Shown: positions 1-8,984, counted from the first letter of the stretch. The stretch is DNA of 11,930 nucleotides from Desulfurococcales archaeon (GCA_027061705.1 JAMOVB010000178.1:1-11930); one strand, 5' to 3'. The notes: a model not told the origin generated them from the letters alone. Program-made: numbers and translations.

Positions 1-4
1 TAAG

Positions 5-22
5 CTTTAACTTAAATTAAAG
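5..22. promoter_or_regulatory. Palindromic AT-rich element, probable TATA region
   Basis: Six-base arms CTTTAA (5-10) and TTAAAG (17-22) flank the hexamer CTTAAA (11-16), a good archaeal TATA core. The inner 12-mer at 8-19 recurs exactly, on the other strand, at the cdc48 promoter. A start set by it would lie near base 40 on the plus strand, leaving a leader of about 78 bases before the hydrolase gene. It could instead serve a minus-strand gene beyond the left edge. A second weak TATA-like stretch, GTATAAG at 56-62, lies closer to the hydrolase gene. Confidence 0.4.
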
Positions 23-117
23 GGTATGTAGTCACGCACCGATTAAGTTTCTGTTGTATAAGATGATGCTACTAACAATTATTATGTGCGGGTGCGCGCG
101 TAGGTAGGTGATATGCG

Positions 118-1011
118 TTGACGAGCTCTACAGAGATCGTGATAGCTGATGCTCACGCGCACGCATCTCCTAAAGGTTTAGGAGGGCTTGAGGTGTGCAG
201 GCGATTTAGAGAGAGTGGTGGGTGGTTCATAGCTCTAGTTTCGTTACCCCCAAGCCACTACGGACTCGGGAATGACTTGGATTCGCTTATTCGCTCCTTC
301 GAACTCCATGTTAGGGAGTGCGTCAAAGGGCGTGAGACGGGTGTTAGAGTAGCGTGTATTGCCGGAATACACCCTGCCTACGTGGACAGAATCGTTAAGG
401 AGGCAGGCCCCCAGAAAGCCTACGACGTTGTCGCTAGGCTGGGTGAGGCGTTGAAAGTACTTCAGAAATATTTGAGAGAGGGTCTTATAGACGGTCTGGG
501 TGAGTTCGGGAGGCCGCACTTCAGAACGTTGCCTGAGTCTTTCATAGCTAATGAAATACTCATGGACAAGGCTCTGACGATCGCTAAGGACGAGGGATGT
601 GTAATTCATCTCCACTTGGAGCAGGCAGGGCAACTGACCGTTGAGTCGATACGCTCGAAGGTACTATCACTAGGCGTGAGCCCGGTCAAGGTTATATTGC
701 ATCATTCCTCGCTGTCAATGGTATCCGCGGCTGAGGCGGCAGGACTAAGCACTACGATCACCTGCCGTCATGAGGCGGTAGTTAAAGCGCTTGAGAGAGG
801 GTTGGCAGGATTCATGTGTGAGAGCGACTACATAGACGATCCGAAGAGGCCGGGAGTTGTGATGTATCCGTGGAACATTAGAGAGGAGATGCTCAAGGCG
901 CTGGACATTCTTCAGGCTTCAGGAAGCGCTATCGATCTCAACGCTGAGGAGCTCACGCATAGGGTAATGGTAGATAATATATGTAAGGTATACGGGATAC
1001 CTCCTCCCTAA
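118..1011 (+). CDS. TatD-related TIM-barrel metal-dependent hydrolase (COG1099 type)
   Basis: A 297-residue protein resembling the archaeal COG1099 branch of the TatD/amidohydrolase superfamily, which are cytoplasmic metal-dependent hydrolases of mostly unknown substrate. Metal-ligand motifs appear in the expected order: Asp11 followed by HxH (His13, His15) on strand 1, GEFG with Glu129, HLH (His164, His166), HH at 195-196, and the late Asp237 in CESDY. There is no signal peptide or membrane segment. The start is TTG at 118, chosen because GGTGAT (107-112) sits five bases upstream; the ATG at 113 is out of frame and stops after two codons. The gene stands alone on its strand and ends exactly where the opposing small gene ends. 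TatD proteins are often called DNases, but nothing here shows nuclease activity. The family call is firm and the substrate is unknown. Confidence 0.85.
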   Translation: MTSSTEIVIADAHAHASPKGLGGLEVCRRFRESGGWFIALVSLPPSHYGLGNDLDSLIRSFELHVRECVKGRETGVRVACIAGIHPAYVDRIVKEAGPQKAYDVVARLGEALKVLQKYLREGLIDGLGEFGRPHFRTLPESFIANEILMDKALTIAKDEGCVIHLHLEQAGQLTVESIRSKVLSLGVSPVKVILHHSSLSMVSAAEAAGLSTTITCRHEAVVKALERGLAGFMCESDYIDDPKRPGVVMYPWNIREEMLKALDILQASGSAIDLNAEELTHRVMVDNICKVYGIPPP

Positions 1012-1275
1012 CTAGCGGCGGTTCATTAAATACTCCTTAACCTTAGGCGTTAGCGATATTACACGTAGGTTCTCCTTAGAAGATGATACGTGAACATACC
1101 CTCTAATCTCCAACATCATTAAGTACTTAAGTAGCTCACTGTATGAGAGGTCAAACTCTCTATGAAGAACTTCGTAAAGATCGAGGTCCTTCATTATGCC
1201 GGAGTTTTCGGCAAGTACCTCCAGTATCTTAAGTACTATGTTTGCTGGGGAACGCGTCACTATCAACAATGACAT
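1012..1275 (-). CDS. Small winged-helix DNA-binding protein
   Basis: An 87-residue protein with no extension beyond one winged helix. Residues 9-30 form helix 1, residues 32-60 give the helix-turn-helix (DLYEVLHREF, then a recognition-type helix SYSELLKYLMMLEIRGY), and residues 60-78 a basic beta wing followed by a short C-terminal helix. This size and layout match the small archaeal winged-helix regulators of the HTH_45/ArsR-like kind; I do not recognise the specific family. ATG at 1275 is preceded by GAGGT. A TATA-like CTTAAATA (1302-1310, minus strand) lies in the 69-base gap after cdc48, so it may be transcribed both alone and by read-through from cdc48. Its stop codon abuts the stop of the convergent hydrolase with no spacer. 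The target is unknown. Confidence 0.65.
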   Translation of the reverse strand: MSLLIVTRSPANIVLKILEVLAENSGIMKDLDLYEVLHREFDLSYSELLKYLMMLEIRGYVHVSSSKENLRVISLTPKVKEYLMNRR

Positions 1276-1301
1276 TACCTCACGTTCTTCCTTAAACCGC
1301 C

Positions 1302-1310
1302 GTATTTAAG
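1302..1310 (-). promoter_or_regulatory. TATA box for the small winged-helix gene
   Basis: On the minus strand it reads CTTAAATAC, centred about 31 bases before the ATG at 1275, so transcription would begin near 1280 with a very short leader. It lies in the gap downstream of cdc48, giving the small gene a possible promoter of its own. Confidence 0.45.
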
Positions 1311-1344
1311 CATTCCTAATGCATGGAGACTTAACTTAAACGCA

Positions 1345-3564
<2,220 letters not shown>

Positions 3565-3579
3565 TCAAGTGGCTTTGAG

Positions 3580-3597
3580 ACCTAATTTAAGTTAGGT
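3580..3597 (-). promoter_or_regulatory. cdc48 promoter: TATA box inside an inverted repeat
   Basis: On the minus strand this reads ACCTAA-CTTAAA-TTAGGT: perfect six-base arms around a TATA core. The core is centred about 26 bases from the GTG at 3561, the normal TATA-to-start distance in archaea. A protein bound to the palindrome would cover the TATA box, so it is a plausible operator; that role is inferred. The inner 12 bases match those at 8-19. Confidence 0.55.
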
Positions 3598-3605
3598 AAT
3601 TCGTG

Positions 3606-3646
3606 AGGGCGGAGCCTAAGGATACCTGCAGCGGCTCGCGAGCCCT
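3606..3646. other. Potential stem-loop in the EF-1 beta/cdc48 intergenic region
   Basis: Outer arms 3606-3610/3642-3646 (AGGGC with GCCCT) and inner arms 3612-3616/3633-3637 (GAGCC with GGCTC) form a two-part stem with a small internal loop and a 16-base apical loop that can itself pair AGG with CCT. The 12-base palindrome at 3633-3644 offers a competing fold. On the minus strand it lies in the 3' region of EF-1 beta and upstream of the cdc48 promoter, so it may affect transcript ends. There is no T-run beside it, so it is not a typical archaeal terminator. Confidence 0.35.
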
Positions 3647-3674
3647 ATAATCAATGCTTGCGCCTAGTTTGACT

Positions 3675-3953
3675 TCAAAAGGCTTCTGTCCGGGTTACGT
3701 ACTCTATGTCTATTGAGGCTACTCCATCAATACTCTTTAAATACTCCTCAAGCTTCTCCGTTCCACCCTCATAGTTCTCAGGCATTATGACGTAAAGCCT
3801 AAGCGCGTATAGGCCGAAGGCTATGTACGTTTTCTCATGCTTAACTATCTCGAAGTCCTTCGGTAACTTCTCTTTAATCCTCTCAACTAACTTATCGAGA
3901 TCAACATTCTCGTTTGCCGGGTTTACGCGTAGGGCAACGAGGACCTTAGCCAT
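3675..3953 (-). CDS. Archaeal elongation factor 1-beta
   Basis: A 92-residue protein of the archaeal EF-1 beta family, the guanine-nucleotide exchange factor that reloads EF-1 alpha with GTP during elongation. It corresponds to the C-terminal exchange domain of eukaryotic eEF1B. The full domain is present: an N-terminal strand (MAKVLVALRVNP), helices with DKLVERIKEKLP, the middle strand IAFGLYALRLYVIMPE, and the C-terminal GVASIDIEYVTR strand. I chose ATG 3953 because GGTGAT lies about four bases upstream and family members usually begin with such an MxKV strand. Two in-frame GTG codons at 3965 and 3962 would add four residues but overlap that ribosome site. It follows the zinc-ribbon gene (stop at 3967) with about 13 bases between, so the two are surely co-transcribed. 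Confidence 0.95.
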   Translation of the reverse strand: MAKVLVALRVNPANENVDLDKLVERIKEKLPKDFEIVKHEKTYIAFGLYALRLYVIMPENYEGGTEKLEEYLKSIDGVASIDIEYVTRTEAF

Positions 3954-3966
3954 GCGGATCACCACC

Positions 3967-4188
3967 TTAAGGACCTTCGAACCCGCAGTTGGGGCACTTG
4001 TAAGGAATCACTAGCTCACGACACTTTCTGCATCTCCATATCAGCACAGCTCCGCAGTTGGGGCAGTAGAACTTAACGGCCTTCTCGCCAGGCGGTACTA
4101 TACGGCCGCAGCTACTGCATATAGGCGGTGTTGACGCCTCCACTATCACGGGCCCCTTACTGCCTTCTTGAAATCCTGCCTCACCCAT
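3967..4188 (-). CDS. Four-CxxC zinc-ribbon RNA-binding protein (COG2888/HVO_2753 type)
   Basis: A 73-residue protein with four CxxC pairs: Cys24/27, 42/45, 53/56 and 65/68, counted from ATG 4188. They would build two zinc ribbons, the pattern of the archaeal COG2888 proteins (HVO_2753-like) that are thought to act in translation and are commonly found next to EF-1 beta, as here. The basic CRKCRELVIPYKCPNCGFEGP end is typical. The N-terminal 20 residues look disordered. A TTG at 4197 would add three residues. The TATA-like TTTTAA at 4223-4228 predicts a start site near 4199, so either is possible, with ATG 4188 having a short leader. It is first in a two-gene unit and divergent from FEN-1. Only the translation link, not the exact function, is known for the family. 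Confidence 0.88.
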   Translation of the reverse strand: MGEAGFQEGSKGPVIVEASTPPICSSCGRIVPPGEKAVKFYCPNCGAVLIWRCRKCRELVIPYKCPNCGFEGP

Positions 4189-4222
4189 GCCTAACAACCT
4201 ATCTAGGTAGGTATCACCCAGC

Positions 4223-4228
4223 TTAAAA
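4223..4228 (-). promoter_or_regulatory. TATA box for the zinc-ribbon/EF-1 beta unit
   Basis: The minus-strand TTTTAA lies about 36 bases before ATG 4188 and predicts transcription from about 4199. Between it and the start lies the inverted pair ACCTA (4197-4201) and TAGGT (4208-4212), which overlaps the predicted start site. The pair may be chance or a binding site. Confidence 0.4.
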
Positions 4229-4261
4229 GGATTGTCTGGCAGCTAGCAGAGAGCGCGGTTA

Positions 4262-4280
4262 GTTTAATTGACCCTTATAC
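4262..4280 (+). promoter_or_regulatory. FEN-1 promoter (two candidate TATA boxes)
   Basis: GTTTAATT at 4262-4269 predicts a start near 4292 and so an 11-base leader holding the ribosome site GGGGTG before TTG 4303. CTTATAC at 4274-4280 would put the start almost on TTG 4303 itself. Both would leave the upstream ATG 4285 out of the transcript. Confidence 0.45.
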
Positions 4281-4302
4281 ACACATGAACTTGGGGTGCG
4301 TA

Positions 4303-5361
4303 TTGGGCGTTAACCTAAGAGACCTAATACCGCCCGAGGCGGTTAGGGTTGTGGGCGATTTGCGCGAGCTTAAGGGAAAGGCCGTAGCCATAGACGCTTA
4401 CAACGCTCTATACCAATTCCTAGCTGCGATAAGGCAGCCGGACGGCACCCCGTTAAAGGATAGCAAGGGACGCATAACTAGCCACCTAAGCGGGCTGTTC
4501 TATAGAACAATAAATTTCATGGAGGCAGGGATAAAGCCTATCTACGTGTTCGACGGGAAGCCGCCGGAGCTTAAGGCCAAGGAAATAGCAGAGAGGATGA
4601 GCGTTAGAGAGGCTGCCGCTAGGAAGTACGCTGAGGCGAAGGCTAGGGGGGACCTGGAGGCAGCACGTCGCTACGCCCAGATGTCGTCGAGACTCACGAC
4701 CGAAATGGTTGAGGATGCTAAAAAGCTACTAACGGCTATGGGGGTTCCTTGGGTTCAAGCTCCCTCTGAAGGCGAGGCTCAAGCAGCGCACATAGCCGCT
4801 AAAGGGGATGCATGGGCAGCCGCGTCGCAGGACTATGACTCCCTACTCTTCGGGGCGCCTCGACTCCTTCGTAACCTAACGTTAACTGGGAGGAGGAAGC
4901 TTCCGAGGAAGAACGTGTACGTAGAGATAAAACCCGAAGTAATTGAGCTCGAAAAGCTGTTGAAGGTCCTCAACCTCACGAGGGAGCAGTTAATAGATAT
5001 AGCGATCTTGCTTGGAACGGACTACAACCCCGAGGGCGTTAAGGGAGTTGGGCCTAAGACCGCCTACAGGCTCATAAGGACGTATGGGAGCCTTGAGAAG
5101 GCTCTCAGGACGATACCGAACGCTAAATTCCCAGTTCCTCCCGAGGAGATCAAGAAGATATTCCTTAACCCGCCAGTCACAGACGACTATAAGATAGAGT
5201 GGAGAGAGCCGAACTTCGAGCGCATTAAGGAACTGCTTGTCGATGAACACGACTTCTCAATCGAACGCGTAAAGAATGCCTTCGAGAGGCTTAAGCGTGC
5301 CTATAGGGAGAACATAAAGGCCAAGGTCAGAGGCCTTGACGCCTGGTTTAAGAAGAGGTGA
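4303..5361 (+). CDS. fen: Flap endonuclease 1 (FEN-1)
   Basis: A structure-specific 5' nuclease that removes flaps during Okazaki-fragment maturation and repair, working with PCNA. From TTG 4303 the protein is 352 residues, a normal archaeal FEN-1 size. The acidic metal-binding set is complete: Asp31, Asp84, Glu156, Glu158, Asp177, Asp179 and Asp240, and the H3TH DNA-binding loop follows at [15 protein letters not shown] chose TTG 4303 over the ATG at 4285 because it gives the family-typical MGVNLRDL start with Gly2, has GGGGTG four bases upstream, and fits the promoter. The ATG would add six atypical residues (MNLGCV). The C-terminal PCNA-binding motif is present as LDAWF (345-349), but the usual first Gln is Val. 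It is convergent with the Dph6-like gene; the 15 bases between the stop codons carry one arm of a hairpin. Confidence 0.96.
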   Translation: MGVNLRDLIPPEAVRVVGDLRELKGKAVAIDAYNALYQFLAAIRQPDGTPLKDSKGRITSHLSGLFYRTINFMEAGIKPIYVFDGKPPELKAKEIAERMSVREAAARKYAEAKARGDLEAARRYAQMSSRLTTEMVEDAKKLLTAMGVPWVQAPSEGEAQAAHIAAKGDAWAAASQDYDSLLFGAPRLLRNLTLTGRRKLPRKNVYVEIKPEVIELEKLLKVLNLTREQLIDIAILLGTDYNPEGVKGVGPKTAYRLIRTYGSLEKALRTIPNAKFPVPPEEIKKIFLNPPVTDDYKIEWREPNFERIKELLVDEHDFSIERVKNAFERLKRAYRENIKAKVRGLDAWFKKR

Positions 5362-5370
5362 TGCGGTTTC

Positions 5371-5391
5371 TGCCCGCTATGAGGGCGGGCA
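5371..5391. other. GC-rich hairpin between convergent genes
   Basis: Perfect seven-base arms TGCCCGC (5371-5377) and GCGGGCA (5385-5391) enclose a seven-base loop. The hairpin lies just after the FEN-1 stop and covers the last codons and stop of the opposing Dph6-like gene. It could form in both transcripts and help end or stabilise them. No T-run follows on either strand, so a terminator role is only a possibility. Confidence 0.4.
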
Positions 5392-6072
5392 TCCACACTC
5401 AAGCATGTTATAATATCCGGTGAATCGCTGAGGGAACTTAACAATATCTGCTTTTCTAATGGCGACACCAGAACGCTTGAACAGCGGAGACCTTATCACG
5501 AATGTCTCGAACTCGCCGCCCTCACCCACAGGGCTTATGCCGGCTTTCGCAGCATCCTTAACTAGCTCCTCAACATTCCACCTGTCCACAACCCTGCCAA
5601 GCCAGTTAAGGCTGAAGCCGTAAGCCTGAACAGCGGTTATAATGAAGGATAGGTGCTCCGCCTCCTCAAAGATAAGCTCGCCCTGATCGCGCCCCCAAAG
5701 CGGTGATACGTGTTCCAACCCGAGCGACCTGCAGAGGCTGTCAACGCGTCTCTTCTGATACTGCGACGCCACAGCCCCGCTAATCAGGTACCTAATGTCA
5801 CCGCAGTGCAGACCTAAGCGCTCAAGGACCGAACGAAGTTCCCTTACCTCCGCCTCCTTAACGCCGCTCACGCTAACCGTGATGTACGGCTTCTCCATGA
5901 GTATCGCGTGGAGCTCAGCATGCCTTATGTTTACGGTGTGGAACATCCACGAATCATCACGCCTCGGAGTAACTATGATCAACAGATCCGTAGTTATGCC
6001 TTCTCTCAAAGCCTCAATTATGGCATAGTGTGAGTCCTTACCCCCCGTATATAGCGCTACCGCGTGTTCCAC
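5377..6072 (-). CDS. dph6: Dph6-family PP-loop ATPase (diphthine-ammonia ligase-like)
   Basis: A 231-residue member of the ATP_bind_4 (DUF71) family. Dph6 carries out the last, ATP-dependent amidation of diphthine to diphthamide on EF-2. Seen here (numbered from GTG 6072): the PP-loop TGGKDS at 9-14 close to the N terminus, the SGAVAS segment near 98-103, the VSPLWGRD motif near 122-128, and the family signature GEGGEFET near 183-190. GTG 6072 is preferred because GGTGAC lies six bases upstream and the PP-loop then starts about eight residues in, as usual. An ATG at 6108 would add 12 residues inside the preceding gene. The gene overlaps the 3' end of the DUF4443-like gene by 35 bases, so translation is probably coupled. 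Archaeal DUF71 proteins are not all proven Dph6, so the family is certain and the reaction likely. Confidence 0.86.
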   Translation of the reverse strand: MEHAVALYTGGKDSHYAIIEALREGITTDLLIIVTPRRDDSWMFHTVNIRHAELHAILMEKPYITVSVSGVKEAEVRELRSVLERLGLHCGDIRYLISGAVASQYQKRRVDSLCRSLGLEHVSPLWGRDQGELIFEEAEHLSFIITAVQAYGFSLNWLGRVVDRWNVEELVKDAAKAGISPVGEGGEFETFVIRSPLFKRSGVAIRKADIVKFPQRFTGYYNMLECGCPPS

Positions 6073-6721
6073 TGCAGTCACCTGAGCAGAGTAGTTTGAC
6101 AATGGCATTTACGGCGTACGAAAGACACGCACTCTCACTACCGTCCCTACATAGGGGCACGACTATGACGTCACCGTCCTCAAGACTCGCTTTACTTATA
6201 ATATCCTTAAGCAGGGCTCCGGAGAACTCAACATCGCCTTCAGTAGTCGGCATCATGACCTTACCGCCAGCGCACTTCAGAATAAGCGCGCCATCAGCGC
6301 CCGACTTAACGATGAGGTCACGCATGCCAAGCACGCCTAACCTGCTGAGATACTTTATACCGCCCTTCACTATTACTGCCGAAGCAACGCACCTCTCACA
6401 CACCCCTGCGGTGCTGACCTTACCGACTATCTTGATCCGACTTCTGACTGCCTTAAGAACCTCCCTACCTAGCTCCGTGAGTTCGGTGCCTAACGGCCTG
6501 TAACTCCTAACGAGCCCCGCCTCCCTAAGCCTGCTCAGCAACGTCCTCGTACTCGCGTCTCCTAACCCAAGTTCCTTGCCTAAGGTCGGTCTGCCGAGCC
6601 TACGCCTGCTCAGCAGGTCTAACGCCTTAATAACGTGGTACGTGGTAAATGCTGGAGCCACTCCCCTCCTGGACTCCGCCACCCTAAGCACTATCTCTAG
6701 CTTCGTAGGCAAGGCTATCAA
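6038..6721 (-). CDS. Winged-helix protein with C-terminal DUF4443-like domain
   Basis: A protein of about 227 residues. From TTG 6721, residues about 22-90 form a winged helix (FTTYHVIKAL, then LGKELGLGDASTRTLLSRLREAGLV and a basic wing). The rest is a mixed alpha/beta domain resembling DUF4443, a family I associate with archaeal winged-helix proteins. It holds a CxxC pair (GVCERC, Cys108/111) and further cysteines at 150, 191, 199, 212 and 216, so metal binding is possible. Start choice: ATG 6775 gives 18 more residues but would need transcription to begin inside argF sequence. The TATA-like stretch at 6743-6750 instead predicts a start near 6721, where TTG codons lie at 6721 and 6712. It overlaps the Dph6-like gene by 35 bases and is probably the first gene of that unit. 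It may regulate its own promoter or argF; that is inference. Confidence 0.7.
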   Translation of the reverse strand: MIALPTKLEIVLRVAESRRGVAPAFTTYHVIKALDLLSRRRLGRPTLGKELGLGDASTRTLLSRLREAGLVRSYRPLGTELTELGREVLKAVRSRIKIVGKVSTAGVCERCVASAVIVKGGIKYLSRLGVLGMRDLIVKSGADGALILKCAGGKVMMPTTEGDVEFSGALLKDIISKASLEDGDVIVVPLCRDGSESACLSYAVNAIVKLLCSGDCSGTRGSAIYGG

Positions 6722-6740
6722 GTAAGTTACCCCGACCGAT

Positions 6741-6757
6741 TGAATTAAATGTTTATT
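6741..6757. promoter_or_regulatory. Shared bidirectional promoter for argF and the DUF4443-like gene
   Basis: An AT block holds a TATA-like stretch on each strand. On the plus strand, GAATTAAAT lies about 46 bases before the argF GTG, giving a leader of roughly 20 bases that contains GGGAG. On the minus strand, TTTAATTC lies about 26 bases before TTG 6721. The two promoters overlap, so the two transcription units probably compete or are co-regulated. Confidence 0.45.
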
Positions 6758-6791
6758 ACTGACGCACGCCCACATACCCTAAGGGAGACGC

Positions 6792-7727
6792 GTGAGGTCC
6801 CTTAGAGGAAGGGATTTAATCTCAATAGATGACCTAACTTCTGAGGAGCTCCGATTCATAATAGAGACGGGGTTAGACCTCAAGAGGAGGTTTTACGCAG
6901 GCGAGAGAGTAATCCCGGTGCTTAGGGGTAAGACGCTACTCATGATATTTCAGAAGCCAAGCACAAGAACTAGAATAAGCTTTGAGCAGGCAATGCTACA
7001 GCTAGGAGGCTTCGTAATATCGCTTGGATGGAAGGAGATGCAGTTAGGGCGTGGGGAGACAATAGCTGACACGGCTAGGGTACTGAGCAGGTACGTGGAC
7101 GGCGTTGTGGCGAGAGTTTACAAGCATGAGGATCTTCTCGAGCTGGCTAAGTATGCGACGATACCCGTCATAAACGCTTTAAGCGATAAGGAACACCCCT
7201 GCCAGGTCATAGGGGACATGATGACAATACTTGAGAAGAAAGGTAGGTTAGGCGGGCTAACGCTCGCTTTCGTTGGTGACGGATCCGATAACGTCCTTCA
7301 CTCGATACTGCTTGCGGCCGCTAAGCTTGGAGTTAATGTGAGGATAGGTACTGCGGAAGGATATGATCCCGATCCGCAGATATTGAGGAGTGCTGAGGAA
7401 CAGGCTAAGGCGAGCGGGGCGACGATAGAGATATTCAGAGATCCTAAGGAGGCCGTTAAGGGTGCTGACGTAGTATATACTGACGTATGGGTGAGCATGG
7501 GTCAGGAGGCGGAGCGTGAGAAGAGGATTAGGGATCTGAGTAAGTTTAGAGTTACGCCCGAGGTCATGGGTGTTGCTAAGTCTGACGCCATCTTCATGCA
7601 CTGCCTGCCAGCTCATAGGGGTATGGAGGTTACTGACGAGGTTATCGATGGGCCGCACTCCGTGGTTTGGGATCAGGCTGAGAACAGATTACATATACAG
7701 AAGGCTATACTCTCGCTCCTGCTATAA
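6792..7727 (+). CDS. argF: Ornithine carbamoyltransferase
   Basis: A 311-residue enzyme that joins carbamoyl phosphate and ornithine to give citrulline, in arginine synthesis or in reverse in arginine breakdown. All hallmark motifs are present: the carbamoyl-phosphate loop STRTR at 57-61, HPCQ at 135-138, the ornithine-binding DVWVSMGQE segment at 231-239 (the SMG loop that separates ornithine from aspartate and acetylornithine enzymes), and HCLPAHRG at 270-277 with the catalytic Cys271. Length is normal. The start is GTG 6792, with GGGAG about five bases upstream; no other start gives the usual N-terminal strand-helix. No other arginine gene lies in the window, so it is not in an arg operon here. 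Confidence 0.96.
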   Translation: MRSLRGRDLISIDDLTSEELRFIIETGLDLKRRFYAGERVIPVLRGKTLLMIFQKPSTRTRISFEQAMLQLGGFVISLGWKEMQLGRGETIADTARVLSRYVDGVVARVYKHEDLLELAKYATIPVINALSDKEHPCQVIGDMMTILEKKGRLGGLTLAFVGDGSDNVLHSILLAAAKLGVNVRIGTAEGYDPDPQILRSAEEQAKASGATIEIFRDPKEAVKGADVVYTDVWVSMGQEAEREKRIRDLSKFRVTPEVMGVAKSDAIFMHCLPAHRGMEVTDEVIDGPHSVVWDQAENRLHIQKAILSLLL

Positions 7728-7746
7728 CGCCTTTCAAGTAGCCAGC

Positions 7747-7751
7747 TTTTT
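7747..7751 (+). terminator. Short oligo-T run after argF
   Basis: Five T residues lie 20 bases after the argF stop, in the 32-base gap before the convergent gene's stop. Archaeal polymerases can terminate on such non-template T-runs without a hairpin. It is short, so weak or accidental. Confidence 0.3.
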
Positions 7752-7759
7752 AAGTAAGC

Positions 7760-8446
7760 CTACCTCTTCTTTCTCCTCCTACCACGCTTAGACTTCCTGC
7801 TCTTTCTCTTTCTCCTTTTCGACCGCCTCTTACTCCGTCTAGCCGCACTAGTCCTTGACCTCGCCTTACTGGGGCTCTCCTTAGCACTCTCACTTGCTGG
7901 TTGCGGGGCCTCAAACCTTCTTGAAAGCTCATTACTTAGTACGACCCTAGTTCCCTTATCGGTTATTATCCTAACGGCCACCACGTTACCTATACCGTTG
8001 CTGACGCCGATATCACCTTCATACACATATACGTTGCCTAAATTCCCTAGAGGCACATCCACGTTCAGCAGGGATCTGGAAAAGACCGCGTTCGCCTCAA
8101 GCTCAACGTACTCCTGCCTCTTCAACACCTGGACGCCTTTGAGTAAGGCTGGGCGCGGCGAAAGTATGCTTGCGTATTGAAGCGCTCTAGCGCTCAGAGG
8201 TATTAGAATTTCGACCTTACCTGAGTCGTCCGTAATTAAGGCATAATCACAACTTGCTATAGCGCTCTCACCAACTGCCTTCCTCAAGATGTTCTTTATG
8301 CTTGACTCCGGAACCTTCTGCGCGTTGAACAGATCCTTTCTGATCTTAATTCTATATTGATAGACTGGTTTAAGCACGGTCAGTAGAACCTTATTATCGA
8401 GTATGACATTCTCCTTTTTCAATAGCTTAACTACGTAATCCCCCAT
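7760..8446 (-). CDS. Unknown protein with an extremely basic C-terminal tail
   Basis: A 228-residue protein I do not recognise. Residues 1-178 look like a folded alpha/beta domain rich in hydrophobic strands (for example LITDDSGKVEILIPL and VAVRIITDKGTRVVL) with no membrane segment and no clear catalytic motif. Residues 179-193 are a Pro/Ala/Ser/Glu linker. Residues 194-228 are a tail in which 24 of 35 residues are Lys or Arg, with most of the others Ser. Such tails bind nucleic acid or rRNA, so a nucleic-acid role is inferred. The tail is coded by a purine-rich stretch. The start is ATG 8446, with AGAGGT overlapping the upstream stop. It follows the adenosine-specific-kinase gene by 11 bases and is surely in its operon. 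Confidence 0.7.
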   Translation of the reverse strand: MGDYVVKLLKKENVILDNKVLLTVLKPVYQYRIKIRKDLFNAQKVPESSIKNILRKAVGESAIASCDYALITDDSGKVEILIPLSARALQYASILSPRPALLKGVQVLKRQEYVELEANAVFSRSLLNVDVPLGNLGNVYVYEGDIGVSNGIGNVVAVRIITDKGTRVVLSNELSRRFEAPQPASESAKESPSKARSRTSAARRSKRRSKRRKRKSRKSKRGRRRKKR

Positions 8447-8457
8447 TAAAGAAACCT

Positions 8458-8952
8458 CTAACGCTTATACCCTATCCTCCTCAGAAACTCCCGACGTTCC
8501 TTCTTAGCGGCATCATCCTCTACACCGACAGGCGTGAAGCCATCGACAACTCCGAGTACTGCCCTCCCTTGGTTGGTCTCCGCAACTATTACTTGGACGG
8601 GGTTCGCTGTAGCGGTGTAGATTCTGCACACTTCCTGCACGTTCTTGATAGCGTTAAGTACGTTTATAGGCCAAGCGTTCCTCAGGTAAATTACGAAGGT
8701 GTGGCCAGCCCCGATCTTAAGCGCTACCTCCTCAGCAAGCTTTATGAGCTCCTCATCATTACCGTCTGAGCGCACTAACCTAGCGCCGCTAGCCTCCACG
8801 AACCCGATGCCGAACCTAATGCTTGTTGACGAGGTTATCAGCGCTTCGTAAAGGTCCTCAACACTCTTTATGAAGTGTGTATGCCCGAGTATTACATTGG
8901 TACCTTCCGGCACGGGTATGTCGATAACTAAGGTCCTCTTTAACTCTCCCAT
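8458..8952 (-). CDS. Adenosine-specific kinase family protein (COG1839)
   Basis: A 164-residue member of the small archaeal/bacterial family PF04008, described as adenosine-specific kinases after structural work on a Pyrobaculum protein. Family blocks seen in order: [16 protein letters not shown] (23-38), [15 protein letters not shown] (47-61), GNDEEL (64-69), [25 protein letters not shown] (81-105), [13 protein letters not shown] (114-126) and [11 protein letters not shown] (129-139). It lacks the PfkB/ribokinase motifs of ordinary adenosine kinase. Length and motif completeness are normal. ATG 8952 has AAGGTAGTG upstream and a TATA-like run at 8985-8995. It is the first gene of a two-gene unit with the basic-tailed unknown protein. 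The family call is firm; the physiological substrate is poorly established. Confidence 0.9.
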   Translation of the reverse strand: MGELKRTLVIDIPVPEGTNVILGHTHFIKSVEDLYEALITSSTSIRFGIGFVEASGARLVRSDGNDEELIKLAEEVALKIGAGHTFVIYLRNAWPINVLNAIKNVQEVCRIYTATANPVQVIVAETNQGRAVLGVVDGFTPVGVEDDAAKKERREFLRRIGYKR

Positions 8953-8959
8953 AACACAC

Positions 8960-8971
8960 TACCTTAAGGTA
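8960..8971. promoter_or_regulatory. Perfect 12-base palindrome at the adenosine-specific kinase promoter
   Basis: TACCTTAAGGTA is fully self-complementary. It covers the transcription start predicted (about 8964) from the TATA-like run and part of the ribosome site. A dimeric repressor could bind here; this is inference. Confidence 0.4.
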
Positions 8972-8984
8972 AGTTACTGCACCG

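Noticed and set aside
60..70. Possible C/D-box guide RNA (GATGATG near the left edge)
   Set aside because: The C box lacks the final A and no properly spaced D' and D boxes are seen; the CTGA that follows is inside the hydrolase gene.
4285..4302. ATG start for FEN-1
   Set aside because: It adds MNLGCV before the conserved MGVNLRDL start and probably lies upstream of the transcription start.
6030..6503. Plus-strand open frame opposite the DUF4443-like gene
   Set aside because: Low-complexity Ser/Thr/Pro/Leu composition, no ribosome site, fully antisense to a better gene.
6722..6775. ATG start for the DUF4443-like gene
   Set aside because: It would place the coding start upstream of the only TATA candidate and across the shared promoter; kept as an alternative, not preferred.
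7257..7658. Minus-strand open frame opposite argF
   Set aside because: argF is a clear, complete enzyme; the antisense frame has no family features.
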